Assembly (NCBI GenBank): GCA_015680685.1
Contig: MNCI01038085.1
Location: 1,067,450 to 1,110,060, forward strand
DNA length: 42,611 nucleotides
Direction: 5' to 3'
DNA from: Gnetum montanum
Lineage: Eukaryota; Streptophyta; Gnetopsida; Gnetales; Gnetaceae
The first letter of the stretch is position 1. Each line of letters begins with the position of its first letter. The notes under the pieces are model-generated. The model made no database searches. It was not told the origin of the DNA and saw only the letters and a list, made by a program, of their open reading frames with translations. Position numbers and translations under genes: made by a program. Of the stretch, positions 9,905-21,349 are shown one piece after another.

Positions 9905-11089
9905 ACCTCTGGAGTAATCCACCCAAGAGGCATCGACAAAGAAGTACAAAACACCATGAACAACCAAGTACCAAGCATTATCTATCGACCCTTGGCCGGA
10001 TGTTATCACACTGTGTTCAAAAGTATATGGGATTAAGGAAATATGGTTCAAGATGCAAGGGATTGGTTGTAAATGGGGAAGTTGAGAGTTGATTATGTGT
10101 TATAATTGCTGCTAGAATTGTGGCAGAGGAATGCTCTCATGTGAATGGGCTAACTTTTTTGGTCTTTTTCAATAGCCGGATTTCAGCACATTCGGGACCA
10201 AGACATAGAAAGTGCGTTCTTTGGAGAAATGGGACTCTTATAGAGTATTCACAGGGCCCGTTGTAAACAACCAAAGCCATGCAATGATGTACAACATAAT
10301 CTCTTTGAGACATGAATGTAACTATTTTTCAAGACAATTGCCTTGTCACCTGGGGCTTGCATGAGAATAGCCAATAGTATTTTATTTATGATGTCAATGG
10401 GGTCACGAAGACCTTTTCTATGCATTTTTCTCTTTGACCTTTTTGTTCTTTTCTTTTTGTGTTTTCTTGTTTGTTTTGTTTTCAATTTTTTAGTCTTTAT
10501 TTTTATTTTAGTTTTCTTCTTCTCTTTGGTATTTTTGAAAGAACTTTCTTTTAGTGCTATGCTTGTGTTCGAGTGCTTGCATTTTGTATCATGCATCGTG
10601 TACTATGTTTTTTGTTGCAATTTCTCAGAGAGTCACAATGTGCAATAGTATATCAAAGGCTTTGAGGTGAGTAGAATGTATCGAGGGGATGTAATTAAAT
10701 AGGATAAGGGGGACATGATGGGAAAATAGGGGATGTATTAGGAATTAGGAATGTCCTGATGAATGGATTGATTAACCCAGTTACATGCATCTAGAAGAAT
10801 GTGATACCTTGTCGTCACGATGAAGTGCATTAATGCACAAACACCTCAGGCATGTCATCTTGCAAACACAACTCCAAGAAGATAAGAAAGACACGAATGA
10901 ATCGGTTAACTAAGCACTTTAAACATGGAGATGGAGTGAACCATGTGCAATTTCAAAGCACACAAAATCATGAATAGCATCAACCTCATTAAGTCCATGA
11001 GAAAAATCATGTAGCAAGTCTTTGTGGAACATAAACAGCCAATTGCAGCAACACATCTTTTCAAGTTTTTCATGGTCATTGATGATGTT
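9905..11089 (-). other. Non-coding 3' region of element A
   Basis: Homologous to 25167-26207 of B, with shared blocks such as GACAAAGAAGTNCAAAACACCA and CCAAAGC.A.G.GATG. No coding content is supported. It includes a T-rich tract (about 10390-10560) much longer than in B, which yields only low-complexity Lys-rich or Phe-rich translations. Confidence 0.55.
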
Positions 11090-11549
11090 GTTAGTTTATA
11101 GTCTTAGCAGACTATTGTGGATTAGTTTCATGTCATAACCCTTTGGACGATGCCAATTTAGCATTGTAGCAGATGGTGCATTGCTAGTTTATAGTCATAG
11201 AGGACTATAAAGAGGCAAACCAGTTTATAGTCTTAGTGGACTCTAGATGCTAGTTTCACGTCATGGCAGATAGATATGGTAGTTTAGCATCATACCGAAT
11301 AGAGCTTTGTGGTGTCAATTTATTGTCATAACTCCAAGATGTTTTGTGATATTAGTTTTAAGTCATGATGTCAGGACTATTCTATGGTATTAGTTTTAAG
11401 TAATGATGCTAGGACTATTCTATGGTATCAATTTTAAGTTATGATGCTAGCACTATTCTATGGTATCAGTTTTAAGTCATGATGCTATGACTATTCTATG
11501 GTATCAATTTTAATTCATGATGCCACGACTATTTTGTGGCTCAAGTTTA
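11090..11549. repeat. Tandem repeat cluster in the 3' region of A
   Basis: Degenerate units of about 40-50 bp, for example ATCAGTTTTAAGTCATGATG followed by CTATGACTATTCTATGGT, and at the left end units built on AGTTTATAGTCTTAGCGGAC. It lies between the end of integrase and the 3' LTR. The same cluster is at 26208-26620 in B. Confidence 0.75.
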
Positions 11550-12720
11550 TCAGACATAGTACCATTTTAGGTACAAATGATTTGTAGGATTAGTAAACTC
11601 ATTTCCATCCATGTCAGTAAGTTTGAATGCTTCATTATTGTATGCCTTGGTGAACAAGTAAGACCCTTTCCAGTTGGTTGCGAATTTGTCTGGATGTTCA
11701 CAGGTGACCTTAAGGACTAGATCTCCTTCTTTGATCGGGCATTTATGAAGGTCGTGTTTGTGCCTTTGCCTCTATTGTTTCTGGTACCATTCTATTTGAT
11801 CAAGCATTCGCACATGTTATTCTTCTATTTAATCAAGGTTAGCAATGCATAGTTCATTATTTTTACCTTCATCAAGGAGGCACGAAAGAGCTATCTATAG
11901 TGAGGGAACCTATAATTCTAAAGGCAAAATAGCTTTAGATCCATATACAAGACTATATGGATTTTTACCTGTAGATGTTCAATGTGTCATTCTATATGTC
12001 CACAATACATAAACTAATTATTCATGCCATCATTTCTTACTTTGATTTAGCATCCTTTTGAGCACCATGATGACATTTTTTTTGTAGCCTTCAATTGACC
12101 ATTTCTCTATAGGTAGTAGGATGATGAGAATGCATGTTTAATACCCAGGCTTTCACAAAAGCTTTTAGTATCTGTACTACTAAACTATGGCACATTATCA
12201 GTAATGATGGTCATTGGAGTACCAAAACCGGTCACAATGTTTTCCATTATGAAAGTACAAATGTGTTTAGACATGGTCTTCCTAAGGGGGATAGCTTCTA
12301 CCCATTTTGTGAAGTACTCAGTTGTAGTGATAATAAAGCTATGTCCCATAGAGGATGATGGAGTTATTAGTCCAATTAAGTCTAATTCCCATGTTTGAAA
12401 TGGCCATGTGATTTGTGTTGTATGCAATTCATTAGGTGGCACGTGTATTAGATACCATGCTTTTGGCAAGTGTCACATGTTCTGACTTTGGAGATGCAAT
12501 CGTACTCCATGTATGGCCAGTAATAGCCTAAGCACCTAATTTCTGTTGTCATTACTTTAGGTGCTATGTGTCCTCCACAAAGTCCTTCGTGGAATTTTTT
12601 CACTATTGTTTGACCATCATTGCTACTAACACACATTAGCAAAATGCCTTCATAGGATTTGTGACACAAGGTGTCTCCTATTAACGCATATTGCCAAGAG
12701 CATTTTCACACAGTGTCCTT
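11550..12720 (-). pseudogene. Integrase of element A
   Basis: Integrase inserts the cDNA into the chromosome. The zinc-binding HHCC part is readable at about 12600-12470 (FHEGLCGGH, then CDTCQ), the catalytic core at 12450-12090 with the first Asp in LDLIG (about 12393) and the second in ITDN (about 12190). The third acidic residue, expected after NGQ (about 12095), reads Lys. The C-terminus ends NPTNHLYLKWYYV with TGA at 11550-11552; no chromodomain follows, as in Tat elements. Frameshifts near 12470 and stops below 12190 disable it. Confidence 0.8.
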
Positions 12721-12879
12721 CTAAGCATTTGTCAAGTGTTGTGGTGGTTCGCCTCTTAGAAGGTACTCTTTTATGTCATCGTACCATTCTATTTTATGTG
12801 TTGTACTAATGGATGCTATAGGCATTTCATCAAGAGTGTTAATTATAGGTTCAACACAACTTGTTACAGAGCTAGGAAA

Positions 12880-13370
12880 TGCATGGAACATTTTGGGTGT
12901 TATGTTTAAGGCTAGTGTGGCAAGTGCATCAGCAATGGTGTTTTCGCTTCTAGGGACATGTTGTATATCCATTTCTACTAGTTGCCTTAGCAGATGTTTG
13001 GTCAAATCATAGTACAGCTACAAATGGAGAGCCTTACATGCATAAAATTCAGTGACTTGGTTAACAACTACTTGTGAATCCCCTTGGACTACAAGACCTG
13101 AGATTCCCGAAGTCAATGTTGCTTGAAGGCCTCTAAGAAGACCTTTGTATTCTACCACATTATTGGTACAAGGAAAGGTTAATCGATAGGTGAACAGTTC
13201 GATTTCTCTAGATGGATATACTAAAATCGCTATTACACTTCCTCCTCGGGAGGTTGCAGCTCCATCAAAATAGTGAATTGCCTCATAGTTGTGAGGTATA
13301 GTGTCTATACTATTAACATTCTCATTAGGGAATTCAGGGTTGACTATTGCTTGATCGTGTGTTGGCGAGA
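12880..13370 (-). pseudogene. Archaeal-type RNase H (aRH) of element A
   Basis: Readable pieces in order: YFDGAATSRGGS (first Asp), NNVVEYKGLLRG (Glu), VVQGDSQVVV (second Asp) and NTIADALATLAL (last Asp), so the four acidic positions of this RNase H type are all still there. The second RNase H between the classical one and integrase is diagnostic for Tat elements and is thought to replace the weakened first domain in removing RNA from the hybrid. Stops interrupt the middle. Confidence 0.75.
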
Positions 13371-13377
13371 TGGCTAA

Positions 13378-13830
13378 TTATGTGACTATTGCTTGGTCTT
13401 TTGTGGAAGATTGAGAAACATAGTCTAAGTCAAACTCTATGATCATTACTTTCCATCTAGCTATCCTACTTGACTCGTAAATATTGTTAGTGATAGCACA
13501 AAGTACGTTATCTTTGCAAATAATGTAAACTTGATTACAGAAGAGATAATGCCACCATTTCTTCAAGGTGAAAATAGGGGCAAGGCATGATTTCTCTACA
13601 TCGTTGTATTGTTGTTCATAGGCAATTAAAGCATGGCTTAGATAATATATAGAGATCTTGGCTTCATCTTGACGTTTTTGACAAAGCATTGACACAATGC
13701 AAGAATCAGAAGTTGCAAGGTAGATGTAGAAGGGTTTATCACCTTGAGGGGTATAGACGGTTGGTAGTTGAGCTAGTTCTTGCTTTATGATTTGAATGCT
13801 TCTTGACATTGTTGGGTCCATTGGAAATGC
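13378..13830 (-). pseudogene. Classical (degenerate) RNase H of element A
   Basis: A minus frame of 147 codons ending at 13378 carries PFYIYLATSDSCIVSML and the tether-like HALIAYEQQYNDVEKSCLA. The residue expected to be the first catalytic Asp (YLD) is Ala (YLA), a loss typical of the first RNase H in Tat elements. This frame is the longest open piece of A's pol. Confidence 0.75.
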
Positions 13831-15032
13831 ACATATTTTCGTAATAGGTACTGCATAGGTCTCAACTTATCTACCAACCTCTCGATAAAGTGTCCAATGA
13901 ATTGTAGTCTACCTTGAAGACCACATAGTTCGGTAAGGTTCCTTGGCAGTTGCATGTTAGTTATTACCTTGAACTTATCGTGGTCTACTCGTATTCCTAT
14001 TTCAAAAACTACAAAATTGAGCATTTTACCTGTTTTGACACCAAATACATATTTCTTTGGATTAAGTCTAAGATCGTATTTGATACAAAATTTAAGCACT
14101 AAGTCCAAATCTTTTGCATGTTATTCTACTATTTTAGATTTAACCGTGATATCGTCAACATAATCATTGAGAAAATTGAGCATGTAATCACTAAATATGT
14201 ATGTCATTGCTCGTTGATATGTAGCTCCTATGTTTTTAAGGCAAAATGGTATCATTGTATAACAAAATGTACACCAATGTATCATGAAAGTTGTTCTGAG
14301 TTGATATTCTAGGTTGATTCTTATTTGGTTGTATCCCAAAAATCCATCCATAAAGGATAATAGTGCATGTCCAGCAGTTTTGTCAATAACTTGATCAATG
14401 ATAGGTAACGAAAAATCCTCATTTATAGTGGTTCTATTGAGATCACAGAAGTCAATGCATATGCATATACTACCATTCTTCTTGGGGACTACAACAATGT
14501 TTGATACCCAATCAGAATAGTCAATGGCCTAGATTAAACCAACTTGATAGAGCCTTGTGATTTCAGCACGGATGGCCTATGCAACCTCAGCTCTAACCTT
14601 CCTTGCTTTTTGCTTCACCAGTTTAATTTTTTCATCAAGAATAATGTTGTGTTGGATTTTTCAGGGATCTAGTCTTGGCATGTCGGTATATGACCATGCA
14701 AATGTTTTTATGTTGTCTTTTAACACTTGAATGATGTCACCTACGAGTTGCGAGTCTAGTAAGGCACTCAATTTTAATGTTCTGGTTTCTCCATTGAAAA
14801 TGGTAATGAGAATTTTAACTAGAGGATCTTCAGTGATATTATCAACTTCTAGATCTAGAGTTTTAGTCATGTTTTTAGGCCAATTTGACATTTCTTCAAT
14901 GGAGGCTATTAAATGGTATAGATGGATGGACTTAAATCCAAGGATTCTAGGTTGATTACTCTTTCTACCTCCTCGTATGGTCCATTGAGAGATAATGTTG
15001 AGAGGATATTCTTGGTGGCCATGTGCTTGCTC
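13831..15032 (-). pseudogene. Reverse transcriptase of element A
   Basis: The catalytic YVDD box is read from 14162 to 14151, preceded by CYTMIPFCLKNIGATYQRAM and followed by LRLNPKKYVFGVKTGKML. The finger and palm part (14600-14350) is readable with stops. The coding exon probably starts just after TTGGCAAG (acceptor about 15032), because similarity to B begins there. RT copies genomic RNA into cDNA. Confidence 0.8.
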
Positions 15033-15129
15033 TTGCCAATTTAAAATGGGAGTGGAGTAAGAGACACCCTCTTGGTGAAGGAGTTACTAAATATAAGCGA
15101 ACTATGTACTAACAAAAATTTGGAGATGC

Positions 15130-15235
15130 AGTGGTAGTCATGGTAGTTTAAGGCCATACCAGGTCACATGGCAGTTTAAGGCCATACCCAACCACATGGT
15201 AGTTTAAAGCCATACTAAGCCACATGTTGACTTTT
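15130..15235. repeat. AGTTTAAGGCCATAC repeats at the RT-side end of A's spacer
   Basis: Three or four units of about 30 bp, for example GCAGTTTAAGGCCATACCCA and GGTAGTTTAAAGCCATACTA. They lie about 100 bp inside the candidate acceptor of the sense intron. B has the same cluster at 30010-30232. Confidence 0.75.
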
Positions 15236-15689
15236 CATTTGGATTCAGTATATGCACTATTTTTAAACTTTTAAATTTTTTAAATTTTAAATTTTTGACT
15301 TTTAAATTCTACATTTTTAAATTTTAGATTTTCAAGTGAACAACAAGGTTTTGGGAATTTTAAAGTTTTATGAATTTTATGCCCTTTTCATATGTTCATA
15401 TATGTTTATTTATTTATTATTGTTGATTTTCTGCACTTTCCTCCTCTTCTTCATAAGAAATTTTGGGCCTCATCTCCAAAGGCTGGAATAACAAGGAAAA
15501 TTGGATGAACATAAGGCAAAGATGACACAAACAATAACATATAACTACGGTAAATTAGAATTAGAATGAAATAAAAGAGGAGATAAAATAAAAGGCAATA
15601 GATTATTCTAAATTAAATTGAAAATACTAGGGGGGTAGAAAAGGGAGTTTTTAAAGTAGAAGGCCTTATTTCTGTCAGCCTGAGTTCCT

Positions 15690-16750
15690 AGAAATTTAAC
15701 AACAGCATGACCTACCTACAGAGTGTAGCATGAGCCAAGGTGTTCGCATTAGTGTTGGCATAACTGTGAAAGACAAGGGAAGAGGAAAGGCATGCAGGGG
15801 TAAGGGAAAGAGGTAGGCAGATCTGGCATTCATGGAGAAGAGTGAAGAGCTCCTCCAATGTCTCCCCCAAGCCAGGATTCCAATGTGGAAGAAGGGCCTG
15901 CACAGGTGAATTCTTTTCCTTGAATTTTTCTCTGGTATTTTTACAAGCATCATTACTCAGGGTTAGATTTTGTGCTATGATTTGGGCTTTGGGATTTCTG
16001 AAATCATGGGGGTTTGGGGTTTTTTAGGGTTTCTAGCTTTCTTGGTGTGATTTTCATAGGGTGTGTGGGTGTAACATGAGTGCAGGGAGGAAGGCTTGTC
16101 TTTCGAGTTGAAGCATGAGCTGCATTTATGAGCTTGGGGTTTTCATTGTTCTTAGCATGAGCCTCCTACCCTTCTTGACAACATGACTATCTTGCTGTCT
16201 TTAGCATATTTGGCAGCATGACTACAAATTTTTTGATTTTTAAGGGGCACCATTACTTGCAATTTTTTTTCTAGATTTCAGGGTAGGGAATGAACAATGT
16301 GACTTGTGAATTTTAGGTTAGGGAATGAATAGTGTGACTTTGAATTTTAGGATAGGGAATGAACAGCGTGACGTTGAATTTTAGGGTAGGGAATGAACAA
16401 CGTGACTTTGAATTTTTTTGGACAAAATTTTCTAGTTTTGGAGGGTAGCATGACTACAAAAATTTTGACTTTGGAGCTAGCGTGGCATGACATGTAATGA
16501 GAGCCCAACATGACTTGTTTTGAGAGCCCAGTGTGACTTGTTTTGAGAGCCTAGCATGACTTGTTTTGGAGAAGGACCATTCTCTTTTTTGTTTCTCCAT
16601 TAAAAGCTACATGAGCGTGAACACAGGGCAAGGATTCTAAGACAAGTTTCAAGTTCTCAGCATGAGTTGGATTGTAAGCACCTAGCATGAGTGTTGAGGG
16701 AGCACTACTTGACTTTGCGAGAATAACCTCTAGTGTGAGTTGCGTTTAGG
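15690..16750. repeat. AGCATGAC/AGTGTGAC motif array at the 5' end of A's antisense gene
   Basis: Copies include ACAGCATGACC (15703), GTAGCATGAG, CAGCATGAC, AACATGACTTG, AGTGTGACTTG and AGCATGACTTG. Between 16270 and 16420 there are also four copies of a 35-40 bp unit built on GGTAGGGAATGAACAACGTG. The array spans exon 1 and intron 1. The motifs match those in the U3 of A's LTR. Confidence 0.6.
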
Positions 16751-19700
16751 AGGTTGTGGTGTGATTTTCAATTTTTCCTTGCTTGTAAAAGTGATTGCCA
16801 AGATGTTCATTGATTTCTAAATTTTATATTGTGTATATTTTTTTTTAAGATTGATGATTTAAACATGGATTTACTCTAAAACCGATTTCAATGTACCCCA
16901 GTAAGTGTCAAATTACACTAAATAGATGTTAGTGTCCTTATCTCATTGGGTGAAGCTAGGCATTGAAAGTATATGTTTATGTGATTTTTTTTGTTTATGT
17001 GGTTTTGCCCTATTGTTAACACTTATATTTTTCTCTTACCTAATGTTTTGGCTATGTGCAGGGGACCTAAATCTTCTCTTCTAGTGGTTGAGCTTGTTGG
17101 GGTACTTTCTTGGTTTGGCCCCCTTGGACCAGACACACCCCCCTATGACCTATGCATTGAGCCCCATGTGATATGGTTTTGCCCTAGTGTCAGTTCATTT
17201 TTTTCCTTCATCTTGCAAAATTTTAGTGTGGTCATATGGTCTTACTTGTGTGGACAATTGACTCATGATATCATTGAGATAGCATTGCCCGGGTCCACAC
17301 AAGGCATGCTTGCCTTTGTTACTAATATTGATGAGGGACTTTTCAACATTACAAGAGGCCCTGCTAAAGGTCCTAGATCTACATGTCCCTTGACTTGTGT
17401 ATGGGAGCTACCTATTTGTAGTCACTAGAATAGTAGCAACACACTTTCCCTAGCTCTCTGTGTGCACACTCTAATCCAGAATCCACCTGGGACAGTATAT
17501 AGAGTGGACATGTATGCTCCCTTATATTTTACTTTAACTTGTGAGTCTGTTTTAAATTCTATGTTATCACCTAAATGTAAATCTTGTTTTCCCATGTAGG
17601 CCCTATTTTGATGAGCATGGGATGCACGATGATGATGGTGGGCTTTCCTTAAAGCGCACAGTGCTAGAGACATTTATAGCGAGCCCCATTCTTCATGCTA
17701 TAGTATTGGACAAGAAAAATATGGTCCTTGTTGACTACCATAGGCAATTTTCAAGAGCCTTTGAGCATTTTCAAGCTTGAGGTTGGTTACATGAGGAATG
17801 GTCTTCCAATGGGCCAATCTTTCCTCAAAGAATTGATCCTGCACATACCCCACATATGGTACTTACTGATGGTAAATGGCCATACCCTAGACTCCATTTT
17901 CCCTTATGTTTTGGCTACATCATCATCTACCATGCTTTTACCTTTTTTCTCTGTGTTTTCTCTTTACAATAGCCATCCCTCTCAAAGAAATCATTGTTAT
18001 AACAGGGTGCACTGAGGCCACCCTTTTCATCAAATTTTGGGAGGTGGAGCAATCAAAAAAGTGGTTGTGAAGGGGAGCTTCTAAGTTGATCATTAGTCAC
18101 CTTACCTAGGAGGGTCTGATGGCCTTGTTTTCAACTTTGACTCCTAGCATTCTGACTACTGAGATGGTCACCACTATTGATTCCTTCAATGATGATGCTT
18201 CCTATTTTAGCACGCAGGTCCGAGGGGTCAAAGTGTCTTTCCACTTGACCACTAAATTCATTTCTAACCTTTTTGGTGTGCCCATTGATGGTGCCATTGT
18301 GGCCATAGATAAAGCAACAAAAGATGGTCAAGTCATAAAATAGATTAAGTAGTGGTTAGGTGTGTCTCGGGGTCGCAAAGTTTTTTCCATGCAAGATGAC
18401 ACCTGATTAGTGGAGGTGAACTTTCTATATCCTCTCTTCTGGGCAAGGGCATTCCCTAAATCTCTTTCCCAAGGGAGAAATCTTAGAATCGAGTCTACAC
18501 ATGTCATATGTATATTCTTAGAGACAGTTCAATGCTACAATTGGACACAGTTTGTTTTATCTGGTTTTCGTGGGGAGATCATCAGGTTACATTCAAACAC
18601 CCATGATAAATCCCATTTCACCTTTTACTTCTTTATGGGGTACTTATGTAGGTTTTCTGAGTTCTTAATGGTTTACGATGATACCTGCTATGTTTTAAGG
18701 GACCATTCACAATTGTCCCATCCATGGGTTGGCCACCTATTTAGCATCACTAAATCCTAGGATCCACCAGAAGAAATTGAGGAATTTGCATCAGTTACCA
18801 TTGGAGGTGTGGTTAGCCATTCCCATCATTCCCATGATAGCTTGGGATTGGAACCATCTAGGCTGTGCATGTCTGTGAAAAGGGCTAAATGTTTAATTGG
18901 TAAGACCCTTGGAGAGTCCAAGATGAAGGTGAAGAGGAAAGAATGTCTAAGGGAGCCTACCCTAGATGTGATACCACCAAGAATAAAGAAGATTCATTTT
19001 GTATTGCCAATGGATAGTAAGTATTTTATTTTATTATTACATATTTATTATTTTCTATTTACTATTTTGGCTTATGAATTATATACACTATGTTATACTA
19101 ACTTGAATATTCTGGAATTATTAGAGGAAGGGAATGAGGGAGAGAGAGAGGATTTGGCCCTAATGGTTGATCCTGCAGTGATTGTCATAGGGCTGGAAGA
19201 AGAAGCAAAGGAAAGAAAAGAAACGATTGAAGACCCTCTCGCCTCTCAAGAGGAAGATGTGACAGACATCATGGGGATCAATCTTGTAGAGGCTATGGAT
19301 GCACTTAGGCAACCTAGTGAAGAAAGAGATGTCCTTCATGGCTTCTTCAATGGATCTTTGCAGCTTGGTGATCCACCCTAGCCAAATGGCAAAGGGCTTT
19401 TCGGTATGTTCCTTTTAGCGTAATCTATGTCTTTGTACCCTTTAATTCTCATGCATTGTTCTTAATTATTTTAATTATTTTTGGAATGAGAGGTAGATGT
19501 TGAGACTTTTGACACACATGCATCTTGGGCAGAGTTGTCAGGAACACAAGTTCCAATCAAAGTAACCTCCCTTGCTTGTCCTACACCAACCAACTAGCTG
19601 AGACCATGGACTAAGATGCCTAGTAAGATAGACTTTGTTAAAGCCATCATTGATGATTTGGTTTCTCACCTACAAGAAGTTCATCCATAACTAGGTATGA

Positions 19701-20716
19701 GAATGTCATCTATTGTGCTTAGTAACTAGGTTCATTGTAGATTATAGGTGATTTATGTATGTGGTGCTTATACTTGTAGGTGCTAAGCTTTAGTGGGATC
19801 CCTCTGAAGCTACTCACATTGATGCTCTCCTCGAATTGCTAGGGAATGTTGAACAAGTCCCAAGGAATGTATACGATGCGGTCTTTGGTTGTGTCGTATA
19901 GAATGCCAAGTCACTTTGGACTTGTAGGCATTCAGTTGACTACTTATGGGATGAGGTGCATTCATTGAAAGAAGCACTAGCAAAGGAGAGAGAGAAGAAC
20001 AGGGATCTCCAATCCCATTATGATCTTGCTGCTGCTAGACTATCTAGTGATAGCACTTGGCATACTTTTGAAATCACCTATGCATGCTATTGGACGATTT
20101 TGAATAACAAGGTGCAAGCTACATAGGATTTGGTTGAGAAAAAGACACAGATAGATTTTCTAAATAGAAAGTGTCATGATTGTAAGTCCTTTGCAGCTAA
20201 GGTACGGAAGTGGGGCCAAGACAGAAAGGACCACAAGCATCAATACAAGAAATGGTTAAAGGAAGAGTCAGTTGAACATCGTCGAATGGAGATGTTCATC
20301 AATGGGTTAGGTTTGTGGTCTGCTTATGACAGGTTCACTAAGTGTACCAAGGTGGAAGGATCTCCCGAGACAACAATCACCATCGTCTCCGAGGAGGCTT
20401 TTATAGGCATGTTCTCTCTTGAGCGTCCTACCTAGACTTCAGTGGACAAGGGTAAAACCTTGGCTGGCATTGATCTTGGCTTGGAGGAGGATTGGGAAAA
20501 TTTTCCCAAGGCAGAGATTCTATGGCATTTGGAGGCTAACATAGGGCCCTCCTCACTTGTGAGTGTTACTTTTTTCCTAATTTTTTTGTTTATGATTTTC
20601 TTTACTACTCTTATCTTGTTTGTTTTGTTTTTTGTTTTCTGCTATAGGGACACATTAATGATGGAGCTAGTCCTAGTGGAGCAAAGGAGGATGATGAAGA
20701 AGATCTTGGGGAGTAA
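15769..20716 (+). pseudogene. Antisense multi-exon gene of element A (decayed)
   Basis: Exons inferred by comparison with B: about 15769-15905, 17062-17511, 17600-17871, 17973-19016, 19135-19403, 19491-19694, 19780-20558, 20648-20716 (TAA at 20714). All introns have GT..AG ends and phases agree with B. Readable pieces: LLQCLPQARIPMW (exon 1), VVELVGVLSWFGP and QNPPGTVYRVD (exon 2), LETFIASPILHAIVL and RQFSRAFEHFQA (exon 3), FSTQVRGVKVSFHLTTKF and YNWTQFVLSGFRGEIIRL (exon 4), acidic exon 5, KSLWTCRHS plus a Lys/Glu-rich coiled-coil-like region (exon 7) and acidic tail KEDDEEDLGE (exon 8). About ten in-frame stops. It runs against the retrotransposon's own transcription. Function unknown; exon 4 resembles plant transposon-associated proteins. 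Confidence 0.7.
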
Positions 20717-21065
20717 CCCCCTCCTTGAGTTTATTGTTAATCATATTTTAGCTATTAGATGTCATTTGATTTTTTTGAATATTTGATGGAGATGTATGGT
20801 TGACAAATGTAATAACATGGGCTTAGTTATGGCTTAATATGTTGAGATTTTTCTACCATATCGATGTATCATTTTTTTATTTTATATGTTTTCTCTTTTT
20901 ATTTTCGTTTCTCAGTGTTATCATATGCGTATAACTAAATGTATGATGGTGAAAACAAAATGTAAATCAATTCTTGCAAAATAAGAAAGCAACGATAAGG
21001 CATAAATAAAGATTGCAACTTGTATCATTTAAACTAAAATTTGACATAACGTTGGTGAATGTTTG
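20717..21065. other. AT-rich stretch after the antisense gene of A
   Basis: Probable 3' flank of the plus-strand gene. T-rich with no coding frame. It aligns only loosely with 35219-35470 of B. Confidence 0.35.
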
Positions 21066-21312
21066 TAAGCTTTGTGATGTATTGAATCCTAGTTTAAAGC
21101 CATTTTGGGCTTTTCAAATTAGTTTAAAGTCATAGTGGACTATTTTCATCTATTGCTAAGGAAACAAAGGTTTCCCGTTTTATGCCATAGTGGGCCAAAA
21201 GCAATAATGATTTTAGGAAACTTTTAAAATGAACTAGTCATTTTTTACTATGGCTAGTTAAATGTCATTGTGGACATGTGGCTAGTTTAATGTCATTTCG
21301 GACAAGTGGTTT
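21066..21312. repeat. AGTTTAAAGCCAT repeats at the PR-side end of A's spacer
   Basis: Units such as AGTTTAAAGCCATTTTGGGC, AGTTTAAAGTCATAGTGGAC and TAGTTTAATGTCATTTCGGAC. They stop about 40 bp before the candidate donor site. The B counterpart is at 35470-35766. Confidence 0.75.
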
Positions 21313-21349
21313 CATTCTAGTTGTTGAGTTTCCTCTTGATCTTTTGTAG

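Noticed and set aside
10249-10596. Lys-rich minus frame of 115 codons (and a Phe-rich plus frame opposite)
   Set aside because: Pure low-complexity translation of a T-rich tract that is missing from B.
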